NCBI GenBank assembly: GCA_007693505.1 | Contig: REDL01000050.1 | Span: forward strand, 1-64,000 | Direction of reading: 5' to 3' | Length of the DNA stretch: 64,000 nucleotides | Source of the DNA: Desulfovibrionales bacterium | GTDB taxonomy: Bacteria; Desulfobacterota; Desulfovibrionia; Desulfovibrionales; Desulfonatronaceae | Part shown: positions 17,930-27,093 of the stretch, piece by piece | Numbering within the stretch: position 1 is the stretch's first letter | How the letters are laid out: the number at the start of each line of letters is the position of its first letter | Notes under the pieces: model-generated | What the model saw: only the letters and a program-made list of their open reading frames with translations | What the model was told of the DNA's origin: nothing | Database searches by the model: none | Position numbers and translations under genes: made by a program

Positions 17930-18271
17930 TTACACGCCAGCTCTGCTGGTTGCGTGGAATTGCTGGTTAGAAAGTTTCTTGGATGGAATCTGCACTGTAA
18001 TCTGCAATCCAAGCGCCTTCGCGACTTTTGCTACTGTAGCAAATGTAGGATTACCATCCGAGGAAAAGGCCTTGTACAGCCCTTCACGAGTCAAGCCGGT
18101 ATCCCTTGCCAATTGGCTCATATTTTTGGCGCGAGCAATGACGCCCAGAGCATGAACAATGAACACTGGATCATCTCCGGCTTCCTCTATACAAGCCTCT
18201 AGATAAAGCTGAATATCTTCATCATTTTTAAGATGTTCAGCGGTATCCCATCGAGTTGTCTTGATACCCAT
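17930..18271 (-). CDS. HigA-like antitoxin (HTH addiction-module antidote)
   Basis: A 113-residue DNA-binding antitoxin. The N-terminal segment (TTRWDTAEHLKNDEDIQLYL) and the central helix-turn-helix (MSQLARDTGLTREGLYKAFS, followed by NPTFATVAKVAKALG) match the 'probable addiction module antidote' family. It lies 3 bp downstream of the toxin frame in the usual toxin-first order and should repress the pair. It appears intact, while its partner is interrupted. Confidence 0.85.
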   Translation of the reverse strand: MGIKTTRWDTAEHLKNDEDIQLYLEACIEEAGDDPVFIVHALGVIARAKNMSQLARDTGLTREGLYKAFSSDGNPTFATVAKVAKALGLQITVQIPSKKLSNQQFHATSRAGV

Positions 18272-18274
18272 AGT

Positions 18275-18571
18275 CTATACCTCTACTTGTTTAGCGATTT
18301 CTTTGGCTTTGGCGATATCTGCTTGCTGAGAGCTTTTGTCGCCACCCGAGAGAAGTATCACGACAACAGCATTTCTTTGCACAAACTACACTCGGTAACC
18401 CGGGCCATAGAAAATGCGCAATTCGTTTACGCCATCATCAACCGGCCCAACGTCTCCAAAATGGCCCATCTCCACTCTGTCAATTCTAGCCTGAATCCGG
18501 GCTCTCGCTTTACGATCCTTGAGGGAGTCGGACCATTTTCTAAACTGGACGGTTGCACGGATTTCTATCAT
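18275..18571 (-). pseudogene. RelE/HigB-like (Gp49 family) toxin interrupted by an in-frame TAG
   Basis: The frame starting at the ATG at 18571 encodes a Gp49/HigB-type killer protein (IEIRATVQFRKWSDSLKDRK, then NELRIFYGPGYRV). It hits TAG at 18386-18388 and continues in the same frame with FVQRNAVVVILLSGGDKSSQ and a Lys-rich end up to the TAG at 18275. In the family the interrupted position is normally Tyr (YRVYF), so one base change (TAC or TAT to TAG) explains it. The residues after the stop are needed for the toxin fold, so the truncated 61-residue product is probably inactive. Confidence 0.8.
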
Positions 18572-18753
18572 TCGTAAACTATAGTTGACGATTGAGAGGG
18601 GGGTCAACAGGAGTTTCAGCCCTGACCTTCAACCGCTATCCCGTCTCAGGACAGATGAAGCCAAGGCTCATACCGGGCCTGGGACTGGAGACAACGCAAA
18701 ATTGATATTTCAAGAATGTAACCATAAAAAGTTGTGAAGGTCGGGGGTGGGAC

Positions 18754-20619
18754 TTATGCAGAGGTCTTGGAGCCGTTACGGATGGTCCCGGCGATGGGCA
18801 GGGTGACGACGAAGCGGGCGCCGTGGCCGGGTTTGGAGACCACGTGGATGGTGCCGTCGTAGTCCGTAACGATGTCGTAGCAGATGGACAGGCCGAGGCC
18901 GGTACCACGGTTGACTTCCTTGGTGGAAAAAAACGGTTCGAAGATCCGTCCGACCACGTCCTTGGGGATGCCCATGCCGGTGTCCACGACTTCGGCGATC
19001 ACATTTCTGGAGTTGGAACGGGTGCGCAGGGTGATGATTCGGTCCCCGGGCACGCACTCCTTGGCCGAGCACTTATCCTCGATGGCGTCCCTGGCGTTGA
19101 CCAGCAGGTTGATGAACACCTGCTCCAGCCGGTTCGGGTCGGCCAGAACGGGTGGCTGGTTCTGGTCGAGTTCCCAATCAACGGCGATGTCCCGGATTTT
19201 GAGCTGTTCGCTGAAGAAGTCGCAGGCACGCTGCAATATGTCGTTGACCAGCACTTCCGTACTCTCAAGGTTCGGTTTGCGGCCGAATTCACGCATGTGC
19301 TCGATGATCCTGGTGGCTCGGGCCACGTTGTTCACGATTTTTGAGGTCATCTGACGCAGTTGGGCCTGGTCCGGAGTGAGCCCTTTGTTGGCGTGACGGG
19401 TGAAGTAATTGGCAACCATCTTCAGCACGGCCAGGGGCTGGTTCAGCTCATGGGCCACGCCGGCGGCCATTTCGCCCAGGGTGGCCATCTTGCTGGACTG
19501 GATGACCTGTTGCTCGGCGCGGATGCGGTCGGTTACGTCGGTGACCACGGCCAGCAGGATTTCCCTGCCCTCCAGGGTTGTCTGGGAGGTCTCGATGGAG
19601 ACGAAAAATTCTTCTCCTTCCTTGTCCATATGCTTGGCCTGGGAGACACTTCGTGACTCGCGCAAGGCATTGAGGTGAGCCTCCGCGGAATCCGGCGCAA
19701 AGAGCATGGCAAAGGACTTTCCGATGACTTCGCCTTTGCAATATCCGTAGAGTTGGGGCATTTTGCGGTTGCAATTGCGGATATCCAGAGTCGTTGCATT
19801 CAGCTCAAAGACGGCCACCGGTATGTTGTCGAAGATGGTGGCGTATTTGCGTTCGGACTTTTTGAGCTTTTGTTCCAGAATTTTGCGTTGGGTGATGTCC
19901 AGACACATTTCCATCACCGCGGTGACCTTGCCGCTACTGTCCCGAACGGGTGCCGTGGTCACGATCCAATGGGCCGGTTTGCCGTCCTTGTAAAAACCCG
20001 TTTCCTCGGTGGTGTGGGATTTACCGTCGGCAAAGGTCTTTTCAACAGGGCAATTCACGCACTTTTCGTCGCGACCTTTGTATATCTTGTAACATTTCTC
20101 CACGGGCTTGGCGCCGAACTGCTCTCCGAATAGACGGTTATAGCGGAGCAGGCGCAAGTTCCGGTCCTGGACTGTAATCAGGCAGGGGACACCTTCGAAC
20201 AGACTTTGATACATGGAGAGTACTTCGTCCATCTCCAGGCGTCGTTGGCGAACCGAAGCGGCAATCACGTTTACGGTCTCAGCCAGTTCCTTGAATTCTC
20301 CAGCTTTTTCCACATCCAATGGAATCCAGGCAGCACCGTGGGATTTGCTTTCAAGGGGCTTCATGATTCCTTGCAATGGGCGGGCCAGCCGATGAGAGAC
20401 GACAATGCCGAATCCCAGGAGGATCAGCAGGCTTGTCGGCAGGATCAACAACAGATCCCGGACAACTCCGGCAAAACCGGTCAGGTGGTCGGGCCGGGTC
20501 AGAGTCAGGACGGTCTGGACAACTATCAGGGTGCACAGCCCCAAAGCCATCACCATGCACAGGCGGAATGTCAGGGAGCGAAAAAGAGGGCGGAGACCGT
20601 CTTGTGAAAAGGCGGGCAT
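18754..20619 (-). CDS. Membrane-bound PAS-PAS sensor histidine kinase
   Basis: About 621 residues from the ATG at 20619, just after the upstream hybrid-kinase stop; the longer frame is a shadow of that gene. Two membrane helices lie at about 15-35 and 45-68 with a very short periplasmic loop. They are followed by a HAMP-like linker, a PAS domain with a Cys-rich insert (KCYKIYKGRDEKCVNCP), a second PAS domain, a HisKA domain with [13 protein letters not shown], and a complete HATPase ([26 protein letters not shown]). The Cys insert could bind metal or sense redox. It ends the minus-strand run SQR, DUF1641, Rrf1-like, hybrid kinase, kinase, and is related to the kinase at 43176. Confidence 0.85.
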   Translation of the reverse strand: MPAFSQDGLRPLFRSLTFRLCMVMALGLCTLIVVQTVLTLTRPDHLTGFAGVVRDLLLILPTSLLILLGFGIVVSHRLARPLQGIMKPLESKSHGAAWIPLDVEKAGEFKELAETVNVIAASVRQRRLEMDEVLSMYQSLFEGVPCLITVQDRNLRLLRYNRLFGEQFGAKPVEKCYKIYKGRDEKCVNCPVEKTFADGKSHTTEETGFYKDGKPAHWIVTTAPVRDSSGKVTAVMEMCLDITQRKILEQKLKKSERKYATIFDNIPVAVFELNATTLDIRNCNRKMPQLYGYCKGEVIGKSFAMLFAPDSAEAHLNALRESRSVSQAKHMDKEGEEFFVSIETSQTTLEGREILLAVVTDVTDRIRAEQQVIQSSKMATLGEMAAGVAHELNQPLAVLKMVANYFTRHANKGLTPDQAQLRQMTSKIVNNVARATRIIEHMREFGRKPNLESTEVLVNDILQRACDFFSEQLKIRDIAVDWELDQNQPPVLADPNRLEQVFINLLVNARDAIEDKCSAKECVPGDRIITLRTRSNSRNVIAEVVDTGMGIPKDVVGRIFEPFFSTKEVNRGTGLGLSICYDIVTDYDGTIHVVSKPGHGARFVVTLPIAGTIRNGSKTSA

Positions 20620-20633
20620 AGGGGCGTTGGCAA

Positions 20634-22580
20634 CTATGGTGACGGGGCGGGTGAAGGACTCATGGGCAACGTAATCCGGAAGGTCGTGCCTTTCCCCGGA
20701 GCCGAGTCCACAATGATGCTGCCGCCGTGTCGGGAGATGATCTCGTTGGCGACGAACATTCCGATGCCCGTACCCAGGGCGCCCTTTGAGGAAAAAAACA
20801 AGGTGAACATATTGTCCTTGGTTTCCTGGTCCATGCCGATGCCGTTGTCCTGGATGGTGAACACGGCATGACCAGCGCTCCCAGCGACATGAAAGTCGAT
20901 CCGATGCTCCTTCGCACCGCGATTGAACAGGCAGGCGTCCACGGCGTTCTCCAGGATATTGACCATGGCCGAGGAGAACGCAATGTCGTCGATCAGGATT
21001 TGTCCGTCCGCCTGCGAGAAGTCCGTATGGAAGACGATTCCCGCATTGTCCGCCTTGGTTGCGACGGTTTCGGCCAAGTATTCGGCCACACTGTGAATAA
21101 GGTGCGGGGCAAGATTCGGCTCCCGGGACTTGGAGTAATACAGGATGTCCATGACGGTTCGGCGCATATGGTCCAAACGGTGTCGAACGGTCTTCCAGCC
21201 CGCACCGATCCGTTGTAGGTCGCCTTTTTCCAGGCCCTTGTCCACGCGGTAGGCCCCGCCGTCGATGGCCATGAGCAATCCTTTGACTCCGTGGGACATG
21301 GACCCGAGCATGATGCCCAGAGAGGCCAGATGATCCTGGAGCTGGCGGATCTGGGTGATGTCCGTGGAAACTTCCAGAACATGGCTTACCGTGCCGTCGG
21401 CGTCGGTCAGGGGCGCTGTCCAGACCAGGATGTTGCGCTGTTCGCCGGCCAGGGTGGTGACCATGGTTTCGTATTGGTGTGGAGCATTGTCCGCGAAGCT
21501 GGCCTGGACCGGACAATCGTCGCAGGGAACGTCTCGGTGCTTGTAAAGTTGGTGACAGGGACGTCCTTCCGGATTGCCGAAGTCCCGGCGGAAGGTGGCG
21601 TTGGCCTCCACGACGCAAAGATCACGGTCCTGTATGCTGATGGCGCAGGGTACAGTATTGAAGAAGCGCTCAAATTTGCGTTGGGTGCGGGACAATTCTT
21701 CCTGGAGGCGGCGCATCTCCGAGACGTCCACGGCGATTTCCAGGAGCAGTTCCAATTCTCCCGCCGCTCCGATGACCGGTGAGACGTGGGCAATCACAGG
21801 TAGCCTGGTCTGGTCCGCGGAAATCATGGTTTCGTGGCGGTGGATGCTGACTTGCGATTCGGCGGCTTCGCGTACCGGACTTTTCCAGCCGGACTCGCCG
21901 CATCGTTCGTAAGCTCCACAACTGGATTGTCCCGCTCGATCTCCAAAACGTCTGTGATACGCTTGGTTGGCCGTGACCACGTTGCTTGCCGCGTCATGGA
22001 TAGCCACATAGAAGGGCATCTCGGGGAAATAGTCTCCAGCTGCGGGGTCGCTGGCCAGGATGGTCAGGGCTTGCCCCATGCCCTCCATGATCTGCGTTGC
22101 GGCCAGCTTCCGCTCCATCTCCACCAGGGCCGCGGATTTTTCATGAACCAGGGCTTCCAGATTCTCCGTGTGCTCTCGGACTTGGCGACGCAGTCGGATA
22201 CGTTCGGAAACCTTTTTCAAGGCGATTTCCAGCAGTTCTTCGTCGATGGGTTTGGTAATGAAGTCCGCGGCGTCGTGCTTGAGGCTCTGGATGGCTAATT
22301 GCATATCCCCGTGGCCGGAGATCATGATCACCTCGGCCTCCGGGCCGAGGGACTTGATTTCCTTGAGCACGGCGATGCCGTCTTTGCCCGGCATTTTGAT
22401 GTCCGTGAGCACAATAGGCGGGCGGCTGCTTTGGAAAATCTCGACAGCCTTGAAACCGTCGGTGGCGAGAATGGTCGCGAATCCAAGTTCCTGGAGCAGG
22501 ATTTCCAGCATTTCACGGATGTCCTGCTCATCGTCCACGATCAGCGCGGTCAGGACGTCGTGCGGCGAGGGCATGCTCAT
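20634..22580 (-). CDS. REC-PAS-PAS-kinase hybrid (receiver at the N-terminus)
   Basis: A 648-residue cytoplasmic protein. The N-terminal receiver (TALIVDDEQDIREM, phospho-Asp in VLTDIKMPGKDG, KPIDEE switch Lys) is followed by a coiled coil, two PAS domains (the second with a Cys cluster near HRDVPCDDCPVQASF), an atypical His box (LGSMSHGVKGLLMAIDGG) and an HATPase (ENAVDAC, DNGIGMD, GTGIGMFVAN). The receiver-first layout suggests that it receives a phosphoryl group or signal from another kinase. The adjacent single receiver at 22653 is a likely phosphate acceptor. A paralogue with the same architecture lies at 55432, also next to an Rrf1-type receiver. Confidence 0.85.
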   Translation of the reverse strand: MSMPSPHDVLTALIVDDEQDIREMLEILLQELGFATILATDGFKAVEIFQSSRPPIVLTDIKMPGKDGIAVLKEIKSLGPEAEVIMISGHGDMQLAIQSLKHDAADFITKPIDEELLEIALKKVSERIRLRRQVREHTENLEALVHEKSAALVEMERKLAATQIMEGMGQALTILASDPAAGDYFPEMPFYVAIHDAASNVVTANQAYHRRFGDRAGQSSCGAYERCGESGWKSPVREAAESQVSIHRHETMISADQTRLPVIAHVSPVIGAAGELELLLEIAVDVSEMRRLQEELSRTQRKFERFFNTVPCAISIQDRDLCVVEANATFRRDFGNPEGRPCHQLYKHRDVPCDDCPVQASFADNAPHQYETMVTTLAGEQRNILVWTAPLTDADGTVSHVLEVSTDITQIRQLQDHLASLGIMLGSMSHGVKGLLMAIDGGAYRVDKGLEKGDLQRIGAGWKTVRHRLDHMRRTVMDILYYSKSREPNLAPHLIHSVAEYLAETVATKADNAGIVFHTDFSQADGQILIDDIAFSSAMVNILENAVDACLFNRGAKEHRIDFHVAGSAGHAVFTIQDNGIGMDQETKDNMFTLFFSSKGALGTGIGMFVANEIISRHGGSIIVDSAPGKGTTFRITLPMSPSPAPSP

Positions 22581-22652
22581 GATCTTTCCAAAGAGAAAAA
22601 TGGTTCGCAGCCGACTATTCAGGAGGAATAGTCGGCCGCGGTGTTGCAGTGG

Positions 22653-23006
22653 CTAACGGACCATGTCCGCTACAAGTTGCAGAAGTTTCACGTTGTCGAT
22701 GGGCTTGGAGATGGTCGGAACGTCCTTGGTCAACACCGGCGGACGCGGACCAACGCCACTGACCACGATCACCGGGATGTCCCGGATGGTCTGATCTTTG
22801 CGCAGTCCAGCGTAGAAATTGGTTCCGCCCTTTTCCGGCATGTCCATGTCCAGGGTGATCAGGTCCGGTTTTTCGGCGCGAACCTTATCCAAGCCTTCAA
22901 CGCCGTTCGCGGCGGTGGCGGTCTGGTAGCCGTTGTCCTGGAAAAGCTCACTCAAGTAATCCAGAATTTCCGGGTCGTCGTCGACAATGAGAATTTTCTT
23001 GGCCAC
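22653..23006 (-). CDS. Single-domain response regulator, Rrf1-like
   Basis: A 117-residue stand-alone receiver. GTG at 23006 is chosen because AAGGAGG lies at ideal distance; the longer frame has no ribosome site. ILIVDDDPEILDYL, LITLDMDMPEKGG (phospho-Asp) and SKPID are the conserved sites. It has the same length and start context as the hmc-linked receiver at 57899 and much of the same sequence, so they are paralogues. No output domain, so it acts by protein contact or as a phosphate relay. Confidence 0.85.
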   Translation of the reverse strand: MAKKILIVDDDPEILDYLSELFQDNGYQTATAANGVEGLDKVRAEKPDLITLDMDMPEKGGTNFYAGLRKDQTIRDIPVIVVSGVGPRPPVLTKDVPTISKPIDNVKLLQLVADMVR

Positions 23007-23089
23007 GGGATCCTCCTTAGTGACTTGATTAGGTAGAAGAGCCAGAGCAGCCACGGCAGCTGGATTTCAGATCCGTGGCCGCAAAACGT

Positions 23090-23743
23090 CTATTTCAGCT
23101 TGCCAAGCGTCTTGGTCATCTCAACCATCACACCCAGTCCCTGTTTAGCTTCCGGGCTGGACATGGCCTTCATCATTCCGAAAATGCCGGTTGGCTGGAC
23201 ATCGGCCAAATCCAACTCCGTGAACGCATCGGATGCTTTTTCGATCATGTGCCGGACTTTCGGGTCGGAAAGCTTGCTGAGCATGCCGATCAAGAACACA
23301 AAGGCATCGCCCATTTCCTCGATCTGTTCAGAACCGTACTCTTGGGCTACCTTGGCACGCAAGGTGACCATGGCCTGGTAGGTGCGGAAAACCCCTTGCT
23401 GTTCCAGGTCGTCCAGGTAGGCAATGGCCTTGGGGACCGTGGATTTGAGCAAGGGCTCGGAGGTGTGCCAGAGGTCGATGACATTCTCCAGCTGTTTTAT
23501 TGTATAGGTGATGTTCTTGACGTTACGCATCATGGTCTTGAGCAGTTCGAACGAGTCCTCCAGCTGAAATCCGGTCTCCACGTCGCCCAGCTCATGGAGC
23601 ATCAGCTTGAAGGCGTCGTTCATGACCGGCTGGAGTTCCCGCCGGAGGTTCTGCGCGGCCACGGCGCGTTCGTGCACCAGCGCGACCTTGGCCTCGATCT
23701 CGTCGAGGCGTTTGAGGATGAGGTCTTCTTTGGACATCTGCAT
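23090..23743 (-). CDS. DUF1641 family protein
   Basis: A 217-residue, mainly helical soluble protein starting MQMSKEDLILKRLDEIEAKV after a GGGAGG site. The central and C-terminal helices (QLENVIDLWHTSEPLLKSTV, GMMKAMSSPEAKQGLGVMVE) match DUF1641, a family repeatedly encoded beside sulfide:quinone-oxidoreductase-like flavoproteins and some formate dehydrogenases. It lies 12 bp after the SQR-like gene and presumably works with it. Biochemical role unknown. Confidence 0.8.
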   Translation of the reverse strand: MQMSKEDLILKRLDEIEAKVALVHERAVAAQNLRRELQPVMNDAFKLMLHELGDVETGFQLEDSFELLKTMMRNVKNITYTIKQLENVIDLWHTSEPLLKSTVPKAIAYLDDLEQQGVFRTYQAMVTLRAKVAQEYGSEQIEEMGDAFVFLIGMLSKLSDPKVRHMIEKASDAFTELDLADVQPTGIFGMMKAMSSPEAKQGLGVMVEMTKTLGKLK

Positions 23744-23755
23744 GAACCTCCCGAG

Positions 23756-24994
23756 TTAGGCTTTGGCCAAGTGACGCATTTTTCCGGCCATGAACATCTG
23801 CGGTTCCAGAGGCAGTTCGCTGCCCTTGAGCATCATGTCGAAATAGACCCACTTGAACATCATCTTGCCCCAGTAGTTCATGTGGGACTCGCCGAGCAGG
23901 GAAAACGGACCGATGCCGGGAAAGGGGTATTTGCCCGGAAGCGGTTGAATTTCATAGTTGAAGTCGATCAGGTAGGCCTGTTCGTACCCGGAGACGATGA
24001 AGCAGGTGGAGTGGCCGTCATAGTCGGGACGGGGCTCCTCGCCCTCCATTTCCCGGATCAGGTTGTCCACCACAATGTCGGACTGGTAGTGGGCCACGCT
24101 TCCGGCCTTGGAAGTGGGCACGTTGGTGGCGTCTCCGATGACGTACATGTTCTCGAAATTCTTGGCCTTCAGGGTATGCTTGTCCGTTTCCACGTAGCCC
24201 ATGGCATCGCCCATCCCGGAGTCAGTGATCACTTCCTGTCCTAAGTTTGGTGGGATGGCCACCAGTAGGTCGTAGGGTACTTCCTCGCCGGAGACGGACT
24301 CAATGGTCTTCTTGCCTACATTGATGTTGTCCACCACGAAGTTCGGAGTGACCTTGATGTTCTTGTCCTCGCAGACCTTGCCAAGGACCTCGGCGGCTAC
24401 GGGCTTGGTAAAGGCTCCAGTGAGCGGGGTGACCAATTCTATTTCGATGTTCTGGCGCACGCCGTTGATGCTGAAAAACCAGTCGGCGAGATACACAAAT
24501 TCCAATGGTGCCACCGGACACTTGATGGGCATTTCGGCGATATGATGGACGATGCGTCCTTCCTTCATGTTCTTCCATTTCTTGAACAGAGCCACTGCAC
24601 CGTTCGGGGTGTAGAAGTTCTGGATGTTGCCCCCCCAATCGTCCATCATGCCCTCGACTTCCTCGGGGGCGATGCGGCATCCCGTGGCCACCACCACCCA
24701 ATCGTAGGTGTAGGAGCCGTTCTTGCATTTCACGGTCTTCTTGGCTGGATCGATTGATTCAATCGAGTCCATGACCAGCTTGACACCCTTGGGGATGAAG
24801 TCCGCTTTGGGCTTGATGCAGTCTTCCAGGGTGTAGACGCCGAAGGGCACGAACAGCCATCCGGCCTGATAGTGGTGCTCCCAGTCGCGGTCGATGACCG
24901 TGATTTCCCACTCCTTTTCCGGAAGTTTTTCACGCATTTTCGTGGCAACCATGGTTCCACCGGAGCCGGAACCAAGAATGAGCAATTTTTTCAT
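23756..24994 (-). CDS. Sulfide:quinone-oxidoreductase-like FAD protein
   Basis: A 412-residue flavoprotein of the two-dinucleotide-binding-fold family. FAD is bound by ILGSGSGGTMVA at the N-terminus and by the NMYVIGDATNVPTSKAG segment. Candidate redox Cys are in IKCPVAPLEF (about residue 160) and HSTCFIVSG (about 347), matching two of the SQR cysteines. The C-terminus is amphipathic (MNYWGKMMFKWVYFDMML), suited for peripheral membrane attachment. It would oxidise sulfide or a persulfide and reduce quinone, or run in reverse; the SQR subtype is uncertain. The start follows CAGGAG. Confidence 0.8.
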   Translation of the reverse strand: MKKLLILGSGSGGTMVATKMREKLPEKEWEITVIDRDWEHHYQAGWLFVPFGVYTLEDCIKPKADFIPKGVKLVMDSIESIDPAKKTVKCKNGSYTYDWVVVATGCRIAPEEVEGMMDDWGGNIQNFYTPNGAVALFKKWKNMKEGRIVHHIAEMPIKCPVAPLEFVYLADWFFSINGVRQNIEIELVTPLTGAFTKPVAAEVLGKVCEDKNIKVTPNFVVDNINVGKKTIESVSGEEVPYDLLVAIPPNLGQEVITDSGMGDAMGYVETDKHTLKAKNFENMYVIGDATNVPTSKAGSVAHYQSDIVVDNLIREMEGEEPRPDYDGHSTCFIVSGYEQAYLIDFNYEIQPLPGKYPFPGIGPFSLLGESHMNYWGKMMFKWVYFDMMLKGSELPLEPQMFMAGKMRHLAKA

Positions 24995-25044
24995 GACGAG
25001 CGTCTCCTGTTGAAAGGTTTAAGATTTGATGTGTGGATTGCAAA

Positions 25045-25060
25045 ATGGTCCGCGGACCAT
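25045..25060. promoter_or_regulatory. Perfect 16-bp palindrome upstream of the SQR operon
   Basis: ATGGTCCGCGGACCAT is fully self-complementary and lies 50 bp before the SQR-like start, between it and the Rrf2 gene. No T-tract follows. It is a good candidate operator, possibly for the adjacent Rrf2 protein. The GGTC...GACC half-sites resemble, in inverted order, the GACCA...TGGTC palindrome at 15431. Confidence 0.5.
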
Positions 25061-25108
25061 CTCGAGACAGTGCGCAATGGTTCCGCCTCGGTGTGTTGAG
25101 ACCGTGAC

Positions 25109-25585
25109 TTAGGCAGCTTGGGCAGTTTCATGCCGGCAGGGATCCATTGTGGTTTTGCGAAGCGACGGTGGGGCGTCGAAAATCGAGCCCTGACGCATCA
25201 TTCTGCCTAGGGTGATGGAATCGAGCTTGCCCTGAAGCGTATTGGAAAGGTCGTCCCAAATGGCAGGACAGCCGCAAAAATCAGAAGGCTCGCAGGTCGT
25301 TGGGTCAGGGCAGCAGGACAACCGCGACCCACCATCAAAGGCCTGAACGATTTCTCCCAGGGTGATGTCCTCAGGGGAACGACCAAGAAAGTACCCTCCG
25401 CCTGGACCGCGCAAGCCCTTGATCAGACCTGCCTGGCGAAGCGGTTTGATTATTTTTTCCAGATATTTGGTAGATATTCCAATACTGTTGGAAAGCTGAG
25501 ATGAGTGAACGGGGCCTCTTTGGGAAAAGTGGGCCAAATTTATCAGCAAGCGTGCACCGTGGCGTGTTCGTTGGGAGAGTTGCAT
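25109..25585 (-). CDS. Rrf2-family transcriptional regulator with Cys-rich Fe-S motif
   Basis: A 158-residue winged-helix regulator from the ATG at 25585 (MQLSQRTRHGARLLINLAHF). GLIKGLRGPGGGYFLGR is the Rrf2 wing signature. A Cys group, CCPDPTTCEPSDFCGCP (about residues 92-108), sits where IscR-type members ligate a [2Fe-2S] cluster. It lies upstream of the SQR/DUF1641/signalling run on the same strand and probably regulates it in response to redox or sulfide. Confidence 0.85.
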   Translation of the reverse strand: MQLSQRTRHGARLLINLAHFSQRGPVHSSQLSNSIGISTKYLEKIIKPLRQAGLIKGLRGPGGGYFLGRSPEDITLGEIVQAFDGGSRLSCCPDPTTCEPSDFCGCPAIWDDLSNTLQGKLDSITLGRMMRQGSIFDAPPSLRKTTMDPCRHETAQAA

Positions 25586-25651
25586 GTCGTGTCTCATCAA
25601 GTAGTTGAGTGAATGAAATTCTAAAGTTGATTTTTTTAATATATATAACAC

Positions 25652-26316
25652 TAGTCAATATTTCTTTTGGTTTTTTACCTGTGCGCGTGGCCAGATGATG
25701 TCATGACACACACCAGAGATTTATCGGATCACCGTTTTCGATTACGATGAAGTGATCGAAGTGTCGTGATTTTGATTTAGTCTGAAAAAGCGATATAACT
25801 CAGGATGATGTACCAAAATCTGTAGTAAGAAATCGTGTTGAGCGAGTCATTTGGCTTCATCATTAATTTGCGAAAATATTCACATGATTTTGTTGGCGAT
25901 GAAGGGATAGTTTTTCAGATAAAAGGCTCGCATGGAAAATCCGGTTTGCGAGTTCAAGGATAGATATATTGAGATCGCTGGTTCAAAATGAGTTTAATTT
26001 TATATAGATTAGTCGGAATTCGGTGTACCCATATCCCGCCAGTATGAGTCTGTCAAGGTGCCGAAAATATCCCCAGAAAGACGGATTGATATCAAGTGGA
26101 AAGAGTGGACGCTTTCGCGTATGAAAAATGAGTTTGCCGTTGGCGGGTCAAATTTCGGCAGTGTTCCGGGTCAGCGATGAGCGTTCGAGGATGGGGTGGT
26201 CGATAATTTGGACAGGGTGAGGAGGTCTGAAGGTCCTTGTGAGCAATGATGGAATGCAGCGAAAAAGTGGTGACTTGGAATGGTGAACCTGTTCGGTTCT
26301 TTTGTCTTGACGGAAG
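25652..26316. other. Gene-free AT-rich spacer
   Basis: No open frame with coding character, no tRNA-like structure and no strong terminator were seen. It is more AT-rich than its surroundings. It lies between two Rrf2 genes on the same strand and probably holds the promoter of the first, at its left end. Confidence 0.5.
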
Positions 26317-26793
26317 TCAGCCAGTCAATGGCTCCTCAGCGCAGCCGGGGCTTCGTGGTGTCGCGGGGACGGATGTTTCACCGATCTTACCCGGATTGAA
26401 CATCAGATCCGCCAGGGTGATGGCGTCCAGTTCGCGTTCCATGGTTTGTGAGATTCTTTCCCAGGCTATCCTGGTGCGGCAATCGCCGCTACGCTCGCAG
26501 ATATTGGGATTCGAACTGCACTGACTGATTTTGATATCACCCTCCATGGTTCGAACGATGTCGCCAAGGGTGATGCAGGCGGGGTCTTGGAGAAAGATAT
26601 GACCGCCATAAGCGCCACGAACGCTCTTGATGTAACCGGCTTTTTTCAGAGGGCGAAGGATTTGTTCGATGAACGGCACGGAAATGTCAGTTTTTTCTGA
26701 GATTGCGGAGGCACAGAGCGGCCTGTCCTCAGTGTGCTCGGCCAAATCGAGCAGGATGCGGGTTGCATAACGTGACCTGGCAGACAGTTTCAT
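26317..26793 (-). CDS. Rrf2-family transcriptional regulator
   Basis: A 158-residue winged-helix protein starting MKLSARSRYATRILLDLAEH after a GGGAGAG site. IKSVRGAYGGHIFL is the wing. The cluster-binding Cys group is CSSNPNICERSGDCR (about residues 92-106), spaced C-x7-C-x5-C. It is divergent from the tmcA'-C'-B' genes that begin at 27094, so it probably controls them as well as itself. It is distinct from the regulator at 25109. Confidence 0.85.
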   Translation of the reverse strand: MKLSARSRYATRILLDLAEHTEDRPLCASAISEKTDISVPFIEQILRPLKKAGYIKSVRGAYGGHIFLQDPACITLGDIVRTMEGDIKISQCSSNPNICERSGDCRTRIAWERISQTMERELDAITLADLMFNPGKIGETSVPATPRSPGCAEEPLTG

Positions 26794-27093
26794 GGTATCT
26801 CTCCCCTATGTTGCGGTATGTAACGTGAAATGGAACCCGACCTTCAACTTGTGAGTATCCACTTTCATGAGCTTTTTGTTTAGATTCCGATTCCCCACAA
26901 GTCAAGAATTTTTCCTATGCCATGGAGGACACAAGCTCTTTGCTGGACAGCTTGCAGGGTCTTCGCTAAATTTACGGCAAACCGAACGGCTGACCCCGAT
27001 CGGAATATTTTTTTTGAAGGGGCACGGGGCAAAGGCTCTGGATGGAATCCACAACGGTGAGGTCTGCTCGTAGACTCGCTGGGGTCATCAACC

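Noticed and set aside
18386-18388. Amber codon as pyrrolysine in the toxin
   Set aside because: Pyrrolysine is known almost only from methylamine methyltransferases and a few others; the family residue is Tyr, one base from TAG.
18754-21618. 954-codon frame as one kinase
   Set aside because: The first 330 codons are an out-of-frame shadow of the hybrid kinase; the true start is near 20619.
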